From: Diphasiastrum complanatum
Taxonomy: Eukaryota > Streptophyta > Lycopodiopsida > Lycopodiales > Lycopodiaceae
DNA: 64,000 nucleotides
Assembly (NCBI GenBank): GCA_029204225.1
Contig: CM055097.1
Coordinates: forward strand, 8,263,411-8,327,410
Direction: 5' to 3'
Within the stretch, counting starts at the first letter, position 1. The number at the start of each line of letters is the position of its first letter. The position numbers were made by a program, and so were the translations under genes. The notes beneath the pieces are model-generated. The model worked only from the letters and a program-made list of their open reading frames with translations, made no database searches and was not told where the DNA came from. Positions 34,591 through 46,017 of the stretch are shown here, one piece after another.

Positions 34591-34605
34591 ACTCTCGTGC
34601 TTGGA

Positions 34606-35480
34606 GCACAAAATTTCATCATATGTCCAGGCTTTTTACAAACAAAACATAAGTTCTCTCTTTTAGCCTTTTCGCGGGACAGATTTCTTGAATCTCTTTC
34701 TCTTCGGCTTCCTGGATTTCGATGCTGCTTGATCTAATTCGTCAAAATATTTTGCTTGGTCTGGACCACGCTTCTTAACCTTCTTGGTTTTCAAAGTGGT
34801 TGGAATTTGCGCAAACTGCTTCCTGGACGCCACCACTGTGGAATCATATGCTTTCGCAATTCGAAACGCATCCTCGAGGCTTTGAAGCACATTTCGCCTG
34901 CATTCGTTCTGATAGTCGGTTGGCAAACCTAGGACAAACTGCCAAAGTGCCAACTTTGCATCGAATGATGGAACCCTATTCCATAGGTCCATGAATTCCT
35001 GGATATAAGAGTCTAAACTCTTTGTACCCATCTTGCGGTTCACGAACTTCAGGTAGTAGTCCACATCATCACAATCACGAAAGCTTTCTTGAAAATTTCC
35101 GCAAACCATCCCAAGTAGTTGGCTTCACCGGTAAATCTCGCCACCACGATGACGCTTTGCCGCGTAAGAACAACACGACACTTTCAATTTTCTTCTCATC
35201 AGGAACACCGTGCAGATTGAAGTAACTACTTCACTTGGCCAGCCAGTCCTCGACGACCTCAAGTTTCTTCTCCTTCTTCTCGCCCGCATAAACCTCCTGT
35301 TGAAAATTGAGATTGGGTGAAGACATCAATCTGACTTGATTCAACAGAACCTCCATTTGCTGATCTCTCATCTAATTACGATTATTCATATCATTGAGTG
35401 CCGTACTCAACCGTTGACAAATCACCATATAAGATGGCGCAGATGGATTTGCAGCTTGATTTGAAGTTTCTTCGGCCATC
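34606..35480 (-). pseudogene. Gypsy-3 gag with CCHC zinc knuckle
   Basis: Start MAEETSNQAANPSAPSYMV at 35480. The capsid-type domain (YLKFVNRKMGTKSLDSYIQE, FMDLWNRVPSFDAKLALWQF, LPTDYQNECRRN) is followed by a very basic segment (KSRKPKRKRFKKSVP) and a zinc knuckle CFVCKKPGHMMKFC near 34606-34650, one frame away. There are stops near 35370 and 35230 and a shift near 35110. Gag normally packages the element's RNA. Confidence 0.88.
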
Positions 35481-37231
35481 TCGATATATTTATCCTGAAA
35501 ATTACTAAATTTAGTTAATATCAGATTAACTCATAGTGAAGTACTGTTGACCAAAAATTGACTGAAATTGACTCCAGTATGGTCAAATCACTAATTTTAG
35601 TCAATTTCATAGATATTACAAGAAATTGGAAAAAACTAAAAATTTTGAGTTTTCGCACTTTTAATTTATTTATTTTTTAGTTTAAGTTTTCTAAAAATTC
35701 ATAAAAAATCACTGTCAGTTATTAAGTAATCGAAATCAAAAATTTGATTCACTATTCAATTCTTGATTTTACTGTGTTAATGTCCCTCAGGCATGCAAGA
35801 CATGCGACATTAAACTGATTTTTTACTTTATGGAATTTTACGTAAAAATCCAGTTCTACGGAAATTGTTAGCCATAAAATCCAGTTTTGTATCTAACTGT
35901 CAGAGTACATGCGTATGACCACTCAAAACAGATCTAAACTACTCATGCATGTCAGAATCATTTTGAGAATCCACATGCAGTCATTCCATGCAAGCACAGT
36001 ACCTCAAAATAGGAAATTGTCATGCATGCAATCAGAACAATTAGAAATTTTACCAATTTTGCTCACAAAATTGCAAAACTTCACATGATCATATCTTTGG
36101 CTGCAGGACACCAAATCGGGTGTTGTAAAGCTCAGTACATAGGGAGACCTAGTGAACAAGACACTTGCCACATCAGCCTGTCACCTAGGATTCACACGTG
36201 CGAGTTCTGAACAACCAATTAACCAGTAGGAGGGCGCACTTTTTCTAGGCCAATATGTCTAAAAACATGCAAACACTCAACCAAGCCTAAAAGTGATGAT
36301 CCAAACAGTCTTAAATGGTCTCAAAAAGTTCTATGAAGCCTTCATACAGATCCTATGAAGCAGTATGGGCTGAGAACCATGAATTCTTGGTTTCTAGAAG
36401 TCAAAATTGCTACAAACTTTATGGAATCGAAACATAAGCCTCAACCCATCAATTTACAGGTCTGATAGCTTGTTGGGAAGGTAAAAAGGATTACAAATCA
36501 TGCTGGAAAAAATCCAGAATGATCCCCTTATGGATTTAGGGAAATCCATCCCCCAAAATTCACCAAAATTGGTCAATTTTTTACTTCTTACAAACCCAAT
36601 TGCTTGAATTCTTGGCTCTATCTTCTAGGACACCTTCAAAAGACTGTGATTCATCTTTTCCCAGCTTCAATTGATGTTCAAAAACTTTCTACCATCCAAT
36701 TTCATGAAAAAACAAGCAAAAATTATGAATTTTAGCCCTTTCTAGGTTTTTTCACCATGTCCAATTGGAGATTAATGGCAAGAACGTTTTCCAAATCCAC
36801 ATGCAATCCAAAATATAGAGTTACAACCAATCAATTGATCTGATCTAGCTGGATTTTGAGTTCTTCCCTCCATTTTGTGCCAAAATCATGGAAAACAAGC
36901 CAAATTTGTCCACAAAAGAGCCTAGAATCCAAATACATGGGAAGATCCAACATGCAAACTGAATTTCAACTACTTCAAAGTGTATTAACTTGCTAGAAAT
37001 TTTAGATAGTTTTGAGCTACACATGCTAAAACTCCAAAAAAGACACCAAAACTGATTTCCTAGCTTAATTCTCCATAAACCACAATGAATTTGAGAGAGA
37101 TATGGAACATGCAAATTGAATTTGGGAAGATCCACCAACTTGCAACCTTGCTCCTCTCCTTGGATGAGAATACTAGTTGAATACCACCAAGCTCCAATGA
37201 AAAGCACCACCTCTCCAAACTTGTAAACCTT
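35481..37231 (-). other. Gypsy-3 untranslated leader
   Basis: 1.75 kb of AT-rich sequence between the primer-binding site and gag, without a coding signal on either strand. Long leaders are normal for plant gypsy elements. Confidence 0.6.
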
Positions 37232-37243
37232 GCTCTGATACCA
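37232..37243 (-). other. Gypsy-3 primer-binding site
   Basis: The minus strand reads tggtatcagagc one base after the 5' LTR end (...ccttata g), complementary to the initiator tRNA-Met 3' end. Confidence 0.9.
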
Positions 37244-37244
37244 C

Positions 37245-37756
37245 TATAAGGAAAGCTCCTTAGATCCTACTTAGAAATCCTAAATACAAAGGATAACATA
37301 CTGTGGAGAAACCACCCAATCAAGTAGAAGCATCCAATCAATCTCTAGAAGCCTCACCCCCAAGCCATGGAACAAGAAGCATGAATGTAGAGTGAGAGCC
37401 TGACAATGAATCAAGAACCATGATGAGGAGTAGGGCGAGTTTGGACCCATTATATAGAGCCAAAAGCATCATGGGCACATAGCCATGAATAGCCCTAAGT
37501 TCTCTATACATAGATTCACCTGGAATAGAGTCCTATGCATGGACCAACTACTCATAGAATTGTTATTGATAACTCTACACATGCATACACTGTCTCATAC
37601 CTTGTCTAAACTCCACTTAGTGTGTTCTGGGCCTCACAAGGATATTAGTTACTTTTGGGTCACGTCCAATATGACGTGGCATAACTAACAGCTCTGGAGT
37701 ACCGGTGTATCCAAGACTAGGAGTATATTGTATCCTATGTACTGGTTATGGACATA
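37245..37756 (-). repeat. Gypsy-3 5' LTR
   Basis: 512 bp, the partner of 28512-29020. It is followed on the right by the target duplication acaac and then the older interrupted coding segment. Confidence 0.9.
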
Positions 37757-37915
37757 ACAACAGCGGAGGAGGTGGATAGCAAGAGCATCAATAGGGTGAC
37801 CACAAACACACCTGGAGAGATCCAAGACCGAAGGATGAGGTAGCCCCAAGCGAAGACGAAGAGCAGTGGTGAAGATGGCCAAAGACAACCGAAAGCTGGA
37901 AGGCCCAACACGCAA
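37757..37915 (-). pseudogene. Old retroelement-like protein, part left of the gypsy-3 split
   Basis: Minus-strand reading: SSFRLSLAIFTTALRLRLGL, PHPSVLDLSRCVCGHPIDAL and AIHLLRC, ending at the gypsy-3 insertion. The protein continues, in order, with the segment at 28511-28000 (RIATYDVVRDA...), so the two are one element cut by gypsy-3. The CxC...H...C pattern suggests a zinc-binding segment ahead of the C-terminal domain. The exact family is not certain. Confidence 0.6.
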
Positions 37916-38736
37916 TAAGTTCTTTGTAATAGAAGGTAGATAAAGAACATTGTCTAGATCTACTTTCTTAGATGATCCAAGACACAATGGAATGGATCCA
38001 ATTCCTACAAATCACATTCTTGATCACTTGCAATGAAGATAAGCTTCTTAGAATTATTGTAAGAAAGTAAAGTAGAAAAGTAGTCTTTTTGATGAGTCAT
38101 GTGGGAGCTAGCCCCACTATTAGATGTTTGTGTTAAGGATGTCGTTAAGGATAAGTTACATTCTTCCTCTTCCTCAAGCACAAGGTTCTTCTCTTGGGCA
38201 TTCTTCTTCTTGTAGCACTCGGATGCGAAGTGTCCTTTCTTACCACAAAAGAAATATTTTAGCTTCTTCTTTTCCTTCCTGCTCTTGCCTTTGAAACTTG
38301 ATGCTCCATCCTTCTCTCGACCTCCATATCTTGGGTCTTCTTGGATGGAAACTTCTTCTTCTTGCCTTTAAAAGAAAAGTTAGCTTTTTCATCACCATCA
38401 TTTAAAGATAAGGAACCAATCCTATTCTTGATATGAAGCATTCTACTCTCCTCATAAACAAGCATACTGTGAAGCTTTTATATACTAGGAAGTAGATCTT
38501 GAATAGCAAATGTTTGAACTAGATTAGAATACTCATTTCCTAATCCATTCAAAATGATTTAAACTAACTCATTGTCTTGGATCTTATCACCTATAGAAGA
38601 TAACCCTCTATTCAAAGATTTGATCCTAAGAACATAATCTTGGGCACTTTCATTATTTCCTTTCATGTTTTGAAGTATTTGGTTTCTTAGCATGAGTATT
38701 CTTGAAGTATTTTTGGATTCATAAATAAATTTTAGT
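37916..38736 (-). pseudogene. Copia family A gag, 3' half
   Basis: Minus-strand reading starts right after the target duplication at 38736-38732 with KFIYESKNTSRILMLRNQ, then NNESAQDYVLRIKSLNRGLS, DKIQDNELV, MLVYEESRMLHIKNRIGSLS, a lysine-rich run and a knuckle remnant. It ends near 37930 in the protease/pre-integrase phrase DLDNVLYLPSITKNLL. This is the second half of a UBN2-type gag. Its first half is at 50050-50319 on the opposite strand. Stops fall near 38559, 38480 and 38258. Confidence 0.88.
38732..38736 (-). repeat. Target-site duplication ACTAA (3' side of a family B insertion)
   Basis: The minus strand reads ...CCCTTAA|ACTAA|AATTT. The same ACTAA precedes the 5' LTR of copy B2 at 50315-50319. 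Confidence 0.85.
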
Positions 38737-39798
38737 TTAAGGGAATTAGAATAGGTATCGCGAAGCTTTCGCGAAGGAACCACAATCCTCTTGCCATTCG
38801 GATGGAGTCCAGATGCGATCACTGGACACTGCCAGTTGAATCACTCCTACAATCCTCCAGAATGTAATTAGGCACTGCTGATCTACATTTATAAAATTGA
38901 TGCAGCATTCAACATGGTTTCAACCAGGGTGCGAAATTCAAATGAACAAGAAAACTCAGACATATGAAATAATAGCAGAAGCAATTGCATTCGAGATCAG
39001 ACACAATAAGAAGATTGACATGTGCGCAAAGGCTACAATATCGTTTATTGATTTTTCTCCTCTGATTTTTCAAGCACTGCATGCAAATCCACGCAGTGCG
39101 TTGGCATGGGAGAAACACGGTTCTCTCATGAGTAATCGTCTCGTTTTACTAGCGGACAGTTGGATCTCTATGGATCCTGATCACAGAACTCGTCTCGCAC
39201 GCAGGCGGACTTATTGTCTGTGCTTCGTCTTGATTGCTTACTAGCATCAGACTACTACGTTAGATTGTGTGTGTATTCTGTTGATCTATATGTCAAGTAT
39301 GATCCAGTAAGTACAGTCGCTCTGTGTAAATCTAAGATTAGAGTGATTAAGCATCTACAACTAATCAGGGAATTACAAGAGTGGCAGATTAGCCACAACC
39401 TAGGGAGTATATGCTGACGTCATGCCATCAGATCGGATTTATGTACTTCTGGGTACTCGCGTGATCATTTTTGGTACTCTTTGGAGCGTGAGAGAAAAAC
39501 GAGTTTCGTGACATTTTTTGTGTCGCGTCGTTGGTTTCATCTCCGTCGTTGGTTCCGTTTTCCACCGTTGATTTTGTTTTGCTCGTCTGTCTTTCTCTCG
39601 TACTGGACCGCAAAGGATTCTCGTGCCAGACCGCAAAAGATTCTCGTTCGTGAATCTTTTGTGTTCGCGAACCGTTCGTCTTCGTCTCCTTTGATTTTTG
39701 TGTTTCGTGTCTCCTCACTTTCGTGTTCGCGAACATCTTTGTAGGTTGAGGGCTGAAAGCTAGCAAGGCTTTGTAGTTAGAAAAATTTTGTTTCTTCA
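38737..39798 (-). repeat. Copia family B LTR, inverted copy (former 3' LTR)
   Basis: 1062 bp. The minus strand runs TGAAGAAACAAAAT...ATTCCCTTAA and matches the 5' LTR at 50320-51401 along its length. The final CA has become AA. The minus strand just before it reads gatgctcagagggagc, a typical copia polypurine tract, so this was the 3' LTR. Confidence 0.88.
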
Positions 39799-41085
39799 GC
39801 TCCCTCTGAGCATCCACTTTGATGTCTACAGACCGAAGAAGATGGATTCGCTCTCAGGTTCGAGGTATTTTTTGACGCTCATAGATGATTGATTACAACC
39901 GAATGACCATGATCTACTACTTGAAGAAAAAATTTGAAGTGTTTGATTCCTTCAAGAAGTTTGTAGCATTTGCAAAGCGACACACCTCAAAAAGGATTTA
40001 GATCCTCAGATCTGACAATGGAGGTGAATACAAAAGCAAAGAATTCTCCAAATTATGCGAGGAACAGGGGATAGAACACCAGTTCACTCCTACATACACA
40101 ACAAAATACAATGGTGCCGTAGAGAGAAGAAACAAAACGCTAGTCGAAGGAGCCAGATGCATGATGACACATGCTCAATTGCCAAGTCAATTCTGGGCTG
40201 AGGCAATAGCTACAGCTGTATACTCGCAGAAAAGATCAACAATGATAGTGCTGGATAACAAGACACCATATGAAATGTGGACAGGTAGAAAGCCTAATCT
40301 CTCATACGTATGTGTGTTTGGATGTGCAGCATATAAGCACATTCCAAAAGAGAAAAAGGGCAAGCTCAATGACAAATCAGAGCAAACAATAAAAGGTTGT
40401 TTCGAGCATAGATGTGAAGTTCGATGAGTCCACATTCCCTGGACTGAAAGACGAAAAAGGCCATGAGATCTTCACACTGCTGCCTATTCAAGAGGAAGAT
40501 CGAGGACAGACATCAAATCAGAATGCAGAGCCACAAACTCCAGAATAGCAGGAAGCAGAGGATCGATCCCACAAACAAGAAACATTCGAGCAGCGACGAA
40601 ACGAACTTAGAAGGTCAACAAGACAAAAAAGACCTCCAGACCGTTACTCTGACAATCTTCAGTGGAGTGAAGACACACAGTTCGAGTACTGCAGCTTCAC
40701 TGAAGAGCCTACAACATATCAAGAAGCTGTTTAGAGTCCAAAGGGAGAATTCTGAAAGCAGACAATGTCAGAGGAAATCGAGTCGATGAGGCGAAACGAG
40801 GCATGGACATTAGAGCCACTGCCAGAAAATAGAAAAAGAGTCAACTGCAAGTGGGTGTACAAGAAGAAGATGAAATCAGATGACACCATTGGCCGATACA
40901 AGACAAGGCTTGTCGTGAAGGGCTACACGCAGAGATATGGTGTTGATTATTTCGACACATACTCGTCGATGGTCAAGATGACAAGCATATGACTACTCCT
41001 TGCATATGCCACACAACACAATCTGGAAATTCACCAGATTGATGTGAAAACAGCCTTTCTCCATGGAGATCTAGAGGAGAAAATT
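39799..41085 (+). pseudogene. Copia family C integrase-RT remnant
   Basis: Plus strand: IHFDVYRPKKMDSLSGSRYF (integrase start), LRSDNGGEYKSKEF, YNGAVERRNKTLVEGARCMM, FWAEAIATAVYSQKRS, RKPNLSYVCVFGCAAYKHIP, then RT start MRRNEAWTLEPLP, NCKWVYKKKMKSDD and IDVKTAFLHGDLEEKIF. Integrase catalytic residues D, D and E are visible, but stops lie near 39888, 39975 and 40001, and several frames are used. It is cut off at 41085, where gypsy-2 begins. Confidence 0.9.
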
Positions 41086-41921
41086 TTCATGTATATGGTA
41101 AATAGACCTTGCACAACCGGACGGATCACCTGATGGCTGTTGCTTCTTCAAGAGTTCGATTCTAAAATCGTCGTTCACAAAGGGAAACAACACTATCTGG
41201 CCGATCACCTCTCAAGGATCCAAAATGTTTCTGAGAGTAGAGGGGTTGATGACGAACTCCCTGACGCCATATTATTCCATGTCGATGCTGTCCCTGAGTG
41301 GGCTGCTGACATAGTAGGATATCTTATGTCGGGATGTACTCCCCCTGAGATGAGCAAAGTAGAACGACGCAGGTTAATCATTAAATCTGCTCCTTTTACA
41401 TTGATAGTAGGACAACTGTATCGCATTTGTAATGATGGGATTATATGCCGCTGTGTCCTACCGCACGAAGTGTTCCAAGTGGTGAGCATCACCCATGAAG
41501 GAATAGGAGGAGGGCATTTCGCTGCCAAAGCTACCAATAGGAAAGTGCTTCAACACGGCTTGTGGTGGCCCACGATGTTTAGAGACATTCACTACAAGGT
41601 CAAAAGGTGTGACGTATGCCAACGGTTCAACCGAACCCAAGGAAAGGATAGAATGTTGTTACGACCTATTTTGGCTTAAATGTCGTTTGAGAAATGGGGC
41701 ATTGACTATGTCGGCCCTATTCGTCCAGCAGCCCATGGCTCGCAAGCTCGATATATAATTGTAACCATTGACTACTTGACCAAATGGGTGGAATCCAAGG
41801 CAGTGAGGAAGGTTGATGCCAACTCCACTACCAAGTTCATGTATGAGAACGTCTTAGTCCGTTTTAGGCCATTAGAACTCGTGAGTGATCGCGGAACACA
41901 TTTCCTAAATGAGACTATCAC
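41086..41921 (+). pseudogene. Gypsy-2 RNase H-integrase fragment
   Basis: The end of RNase H (MVNRPCTTGRIT, WLLLLQEFDSKIVVHKGKQH, LADHLSRI), the H2C2 finger (HEGIGGGHFAAKATNRKVLQ...CDVCQR) and integrase core (FEKWGIDYVGPIRP, YLTKWVESKAV, LVSDRGTHFLNETI). It is open for 180 codons with a stop at 41677-41679 and a further open stretch to ~41925. It is truncated before the catalytic glutamate. A different gypsy lineage from those at 1410-4425 and 28512-37756. Confidence 0.92.
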
Positions 41922-43095
41922 TGTTGGGGGTATTCCTAACACAACACAAGCAAATAAATAAATTCAATAATAAAGGTGTTGCGAGGGCATGGCTTCCTGC
42001 GCGTATAAGTCCATGGACCAAGGAGCACGCAAGACAAAAATGTAAATAGAAATAATAGACTTGGGCCCCTTGTAATTAAAATAAAACTTGAGGCCCAAAG
42101 TCAAGTTAGAACTTAGAATTTACTATTTTAAAAGTTGGGTCCAATTTTGGACTCACATGAATCTTGTGATTTCTAATGTACTTTTTGTGGACCCTTGGAT
42201 CAAGTTCGGTCCAAGATGAATGGATAGGATCATTGTGAATATTAGCCAATAGGATTTTGGGGTTGTGAAAAATGCAAAAATAAGCTTGGTAGAGGCCAAA
42301 AATCTTGTATATAGATAAACACACGTGTGTGGAGCCTGTTCTCACGTGTAAAAATAGTGTACTTGTCATGTACCATAATCATATAGGTTGTACATATGAT
42401 TTAATTCAAGTTCTAGTGGCTAAAAAGGCCAAAAACTAGTTTTCTAGACATATGACACATGGCATCAATCTATTGATTGCATGAGCCACATCCTTTGGTT
42501 AGGTGTCATATCTCATGTGTAGAGGACAGCTCACATGTGTGGAATAAGCTGAAGTAGGCGAATTTTGACTTCTAGAAGATTTCCATGTAGATCTCCATAT
42601 AGAAGGAAAATGGACCAAAAGTGCTCAAAAAAGAAGGTTTTGTCCAAGTGTCAGTTTTGCATGATGAATCATCATATGACAAAGCACCTTCACACATGTG
42701 GGATCGTAGGGATGATCAGTACCCCGAGCTTCCACTTATTGTATATATAGAGCCACATTTGGCCATAATCAATGTGAGACACCAATCTTGGTTTTGGAAA
42801 CAATTTTGAGTGATTCTCTCCATTTGTCTACATTTGTTTTGATTGTTTTGAGGTTCTATCAATGTGTACTTGATTTTCAGGTTGGAGTCCGTACTCAGAC
42901 AGTGTTTCACACGTGTGAAACCAGAAAGTACACCTACATTCAATTAATGATTGTTCTTGTTAGGATTTTGTGTCTAGAATTGATCTAGATTGATCTTAAT
43001 CTCAAGTAGATTGATAGATCAAGTAATCTGACAACCAATCCCTCTTGAGGATCAGATTAGGATCCACTCTTGGTCCTTTTTGTACTTTTTGCACA
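41922..43095 (+). repeat. LTR of copia family A, isolated copy
   Basis: It shares 'gtgtggagcctgttctcacgtgt', 'ttctagtggctaaaa.gg', 'actagttttctag', 'atgccacatggca' style blocks and 'ctcttggtcctttttg' with 48500-49463, and ends TTTTTGCACA. No primer site follows at 43096, so it is a solo or truncated LTR. The left edge is set at TGTTGGGGG where gypsy-2 stops, which is a guess. Confidence 0.6.
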
Positions 43096-43439
43096 GGGGC
43101 AAGGGCCTTCCCATTTATAAAAAGACACCATTTGTACTCTATTTTCATGCTTAATAGAGAGGAAGAGACTCTACCATTTTGGGAGCTCAAGCATCCTCAA
43201 GTGCTAATCACTCTTTGCTTATGCTTTTGTGATAATTTGTGTGTTGTTTCCCATTTGCTATGTTTTTAGTTTATGCTAGTTAATGTTTTTCCATAAGCAA
43301 TGATATTGAGCATTTTAGCTAACCTCCATCTCAAATCTCTCTCCCTCTTTCTCTCTTTCTCTCCCTCTCTCTTCCCTTCACAACATGATGATGAATGTTA
43401 GTTTAGTGGAGTAGAGTTAGGGGTGAGTAAATGCAGCAC

Positions 43440-44330
43440 CGAGGTATGGTGCACCGAACAATCAGCAGCGCATGGCCTTACCTGCACCACCAGGGTCAGC
43501 TAATCAGCAAGCTACTCATGTGAATTTAGCAGCAGCAGAACCAGAGATGCCAATACCACCTCAACCTGAGCAGCGGCAATGGTATGGGCCGGATGAACCA
43601 TATATGGATCCTACCATAAATGAGTATTATGCGGCCTATGCAGCTCAAACTCAGCGTTAGGACGGGATAAATTATGGCTGCTACGGATGTGGCGAAGGAC
43701 ACAAAATTGTCGAATGTCTTTACAAGGGACAATATACATCCTTCTACAGGGAATGCGGTTATGGACATTGCTACAAGAACTGTCCATTAAGACCTGGGAC
43801 CAGCGCGTCATTGAATTTCATTGCGATACAACTAGTAACAGTTCTAGCGAGAATGCCACCTGTTTCCATGCCTTTGTGTAAGCCGTTACGCGAGAACTGT
43901 CCCTCACCACCACCGTCAGTCTCCGATGACCAACCCTTGACTTCAGTGCCATATCTGAATGTGAGGAAAGAAAGGAGGCAGTATCAGAAGATACGACATT
44001 GAGTATAGAGAGCGCAAGCGGAGGAGAAAGCACAGGAAAAATCCACAACTATAGAACCCCTTGCTAATGGAGAACCAATACCACGGACAGGCTCACCACT
44101 GCGCACTGATCAGAACGATCGGTTGCATTATCATGAATTACCTTTCCACGTGGTGGAGCCTGAGGAGCCGCATACGGAAGTGCTCGCCAGTGATTCCTCT
44201 AGTTTGTCACATGACAAAGTCCGACAATTGGAAATTCAAAATCATACCTTTTGAGTCAGAGACAAAAACTACCGAAAAAACCGACTGCATGACAATACTT
44301 GGTAGTTATACAAAAAATTGGACAGAAGTC
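43440..44330 (+). pseudogene. Gypsy gag fragment with two zinc knuckles
   Basis: Plus strand: MALPAPPGSANQQATHVNLA, WYGPDEPYMDPTINEYYA, then after a TAG CYGCGEGHKIVEC and CGYGHCYKNC knuckles (43679-43790), followed by a proline-rich linker and PRTGSPLRTDQNDRLHYHEL. The end fades near 44330. Gag/protease linker of a gypsy element. It may be unrelated to gypsy-2, which lacks this part. Confidence 0.7.
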
Positions 44331-45990
44331 AGACACATGAATACGAGCATTAAGAATATGGGGGCATGGGTATGAGGATACGGTAATTTACAACATAAAA
44401 ATACAATTTTGGGCCCATTTTCAGCAACACAAGAGAAAAGAACCGACAAACGTAAAATGCAAGACAGGGCCAAATGCCACTTTCATCGGTAGAGCTAAGC
44501 AAGTATGAAATTGGATTGCAGGCAGATGCAAGAAAAATATGGCTTCCGTTCTGCAAAGCATAAACAGAAAGTTCAGCTTCGTTATTCATTTCATTCTTTG
44601 GGGCGCCATTACCTTCGACCTTTCAGGTGCCACAACATATTTCTCTCAGACAAGCCAACGATCATCCATTCCCAACAGGTTTCAGCACCCAGATTATGTC
44701 TCAGATTCTTGGGACGAAACAGCGCTTCTTCCAGGCAGTTCGCCTAAAATTCTCGAAGTGCAATTCTTGGAAGCAAGTATAAGGAAGACAAAGCTGCAGG
44801 GAAGCGCAAATGAAATTAGAATAGGAATACCGTTGAAGCTCATCCACCAAACTTCTCTGCTATCTTCACACTCAAGGACTTTTTTGCTAAAATCGACATT
44901 CTTAAAGAGTTGCTGGAATTAGATACTGTCAGATTGAGAGGATACAAGCTCAGCTCTTGGAGTACTGGGATCCCCCAGAGTGGCCACTTTGCCTCAACGA
45001 ATGCAGTGAGTAGAAAACACAAAGTCGCAGATGTTGCCCTTGCGACATTTCCATCGGAGAGCGCAAACAACAGAATTATAGTTGTTTCTTCAATTTTTCT
45101 ACCAGCAAAAGCTTCTCTAAGCTACGTAGTCCTCTATTAAATTACCAACAATCCCTGCCTCTATGATAACAGAAACCAGCTGTGGCACTTTGGCACTACA
45201 ATACCCAGATCATTCCAAAATTGTTACGTGATACCCAGGTCAAGAATTCAAGTCCAATTGGCTGCACAAATGAGGAAATACAAGAGAAAGAAAAATCCAA
45301 ATATTGTGGTACAAGGTGAGGTTAATAATCATAATTATCTCCTAGAAGTTAGAACCATACACCGGCTGGAAAGCAAAAGCTTTGTTATCAATGTCTCTAC
45401 TATCAACATGTATAATAAAGTTGACTTTAACCAGACAAAAATATCAACACCGATGAGATTTTTGGATAAACTGCATTCAAGATGGCGATGGCCATTTAAT
45501 CATAGCTTAGAAAAATCAGTCCATCAAATAGAATCATTGAGACTTATTACATGAATAATAACAATCACTTGTCTCACAACAGTAACTACTACCACAATCA
45601 AATACAATCTATCGAGAATTGTTTCACCTGCACTTTATGTCACCTGCATTAGCAATAGAGACCACACATGAAACGCCTTGCTACACCCATAAAAGTCATT
45701 GATGCACCAACACCCTGCATGATTCAAGCATGAAGCAACCTGTTGAAAACTAGATAAAGAACTTATTCCTATCAGATACTCATGACAAAGAAGTTGTATG
45801 AAAAACACTGAGTGTGATGAACAAATCTTATCATATATATTATCGAAAGTCATGATACATATGGGCCATATGGAAGGCACTTTGCTCTTCCACCCACAGT
45901 ATAAGATTGGCGAGTAATAAACCTGTGAAAAATGCAAGAAAAATTCAAGCAAAAGACAAAGAAAAACCCATATAACAGTAGCTTAGCACC
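44331..45990. other. Unassigned region with a possible exon
   Basis: Mostly non-coding. At about 44925-45005 the plus strand reads IERIQAQLLEYWDPPEWPLC in one frame and IDILKELLELDTVRLRGYKL in another. A gtgagt donor-like site follows at 45006. Neither is recognised, and the overlap of two plausible frames lowers confidence. By position the right part is the leader of a minus-strand element whose primer site is at 45997-46014. Confidence 0.3.
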
Positions 45991-45996
45991 GTCTCC

Positions 45997-46014
45997 CCGG
46001 CAACGGCGCCAAAA
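45997..46014 (-). other. Primer-binding site of Tat/Athila type
   Basis: The minus strand reads ttggcgccgttgccgggg next to the LTR. This is the well-known primer site of plant Ogre/Tat/Athila gypsy elements, different from the tRNA-Met type used elsewhere in the window. Confidence 0.8.
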
Positions 46015-46017
46015 AAA

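Larger units (their letters stand above)
28512..37756 (-). mobile_element. Gypsy-3: near-complete chromodomain gypsy element with both LTRs
   Basis: The element is 9245 bp with LTRs at 28512-29020 and 37245-37756, bracketed by an exact 5-bp target duplication, acaac, at 28507-28511 and 37757-37761. Minus-strand order: 5' LTR, tRNA-Met primer site (37243-37232), gag, a non-coding stretch, RT thumb/RNase H, integrase, chromodomain, polypurine tract, 3' LTR. The LTR copies differ at roughly thirty positions by eye with a few indels, so it is not recent. The RT palm is absent, so it is non-autonomous now. It split an older element. Confidence 0.92.

Noticed and set aside
39428-39817. 129-codon minus-strand frame
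   Set aside because: It lies inside a family B LTR; the frame is chance reading of LTR sequence.
45228-45554. 108-codon plus-strand frame
   Set aside because: No motif recognised and composition is like the surrounding AT-rich DNA; kept only as part of an unassigned region.
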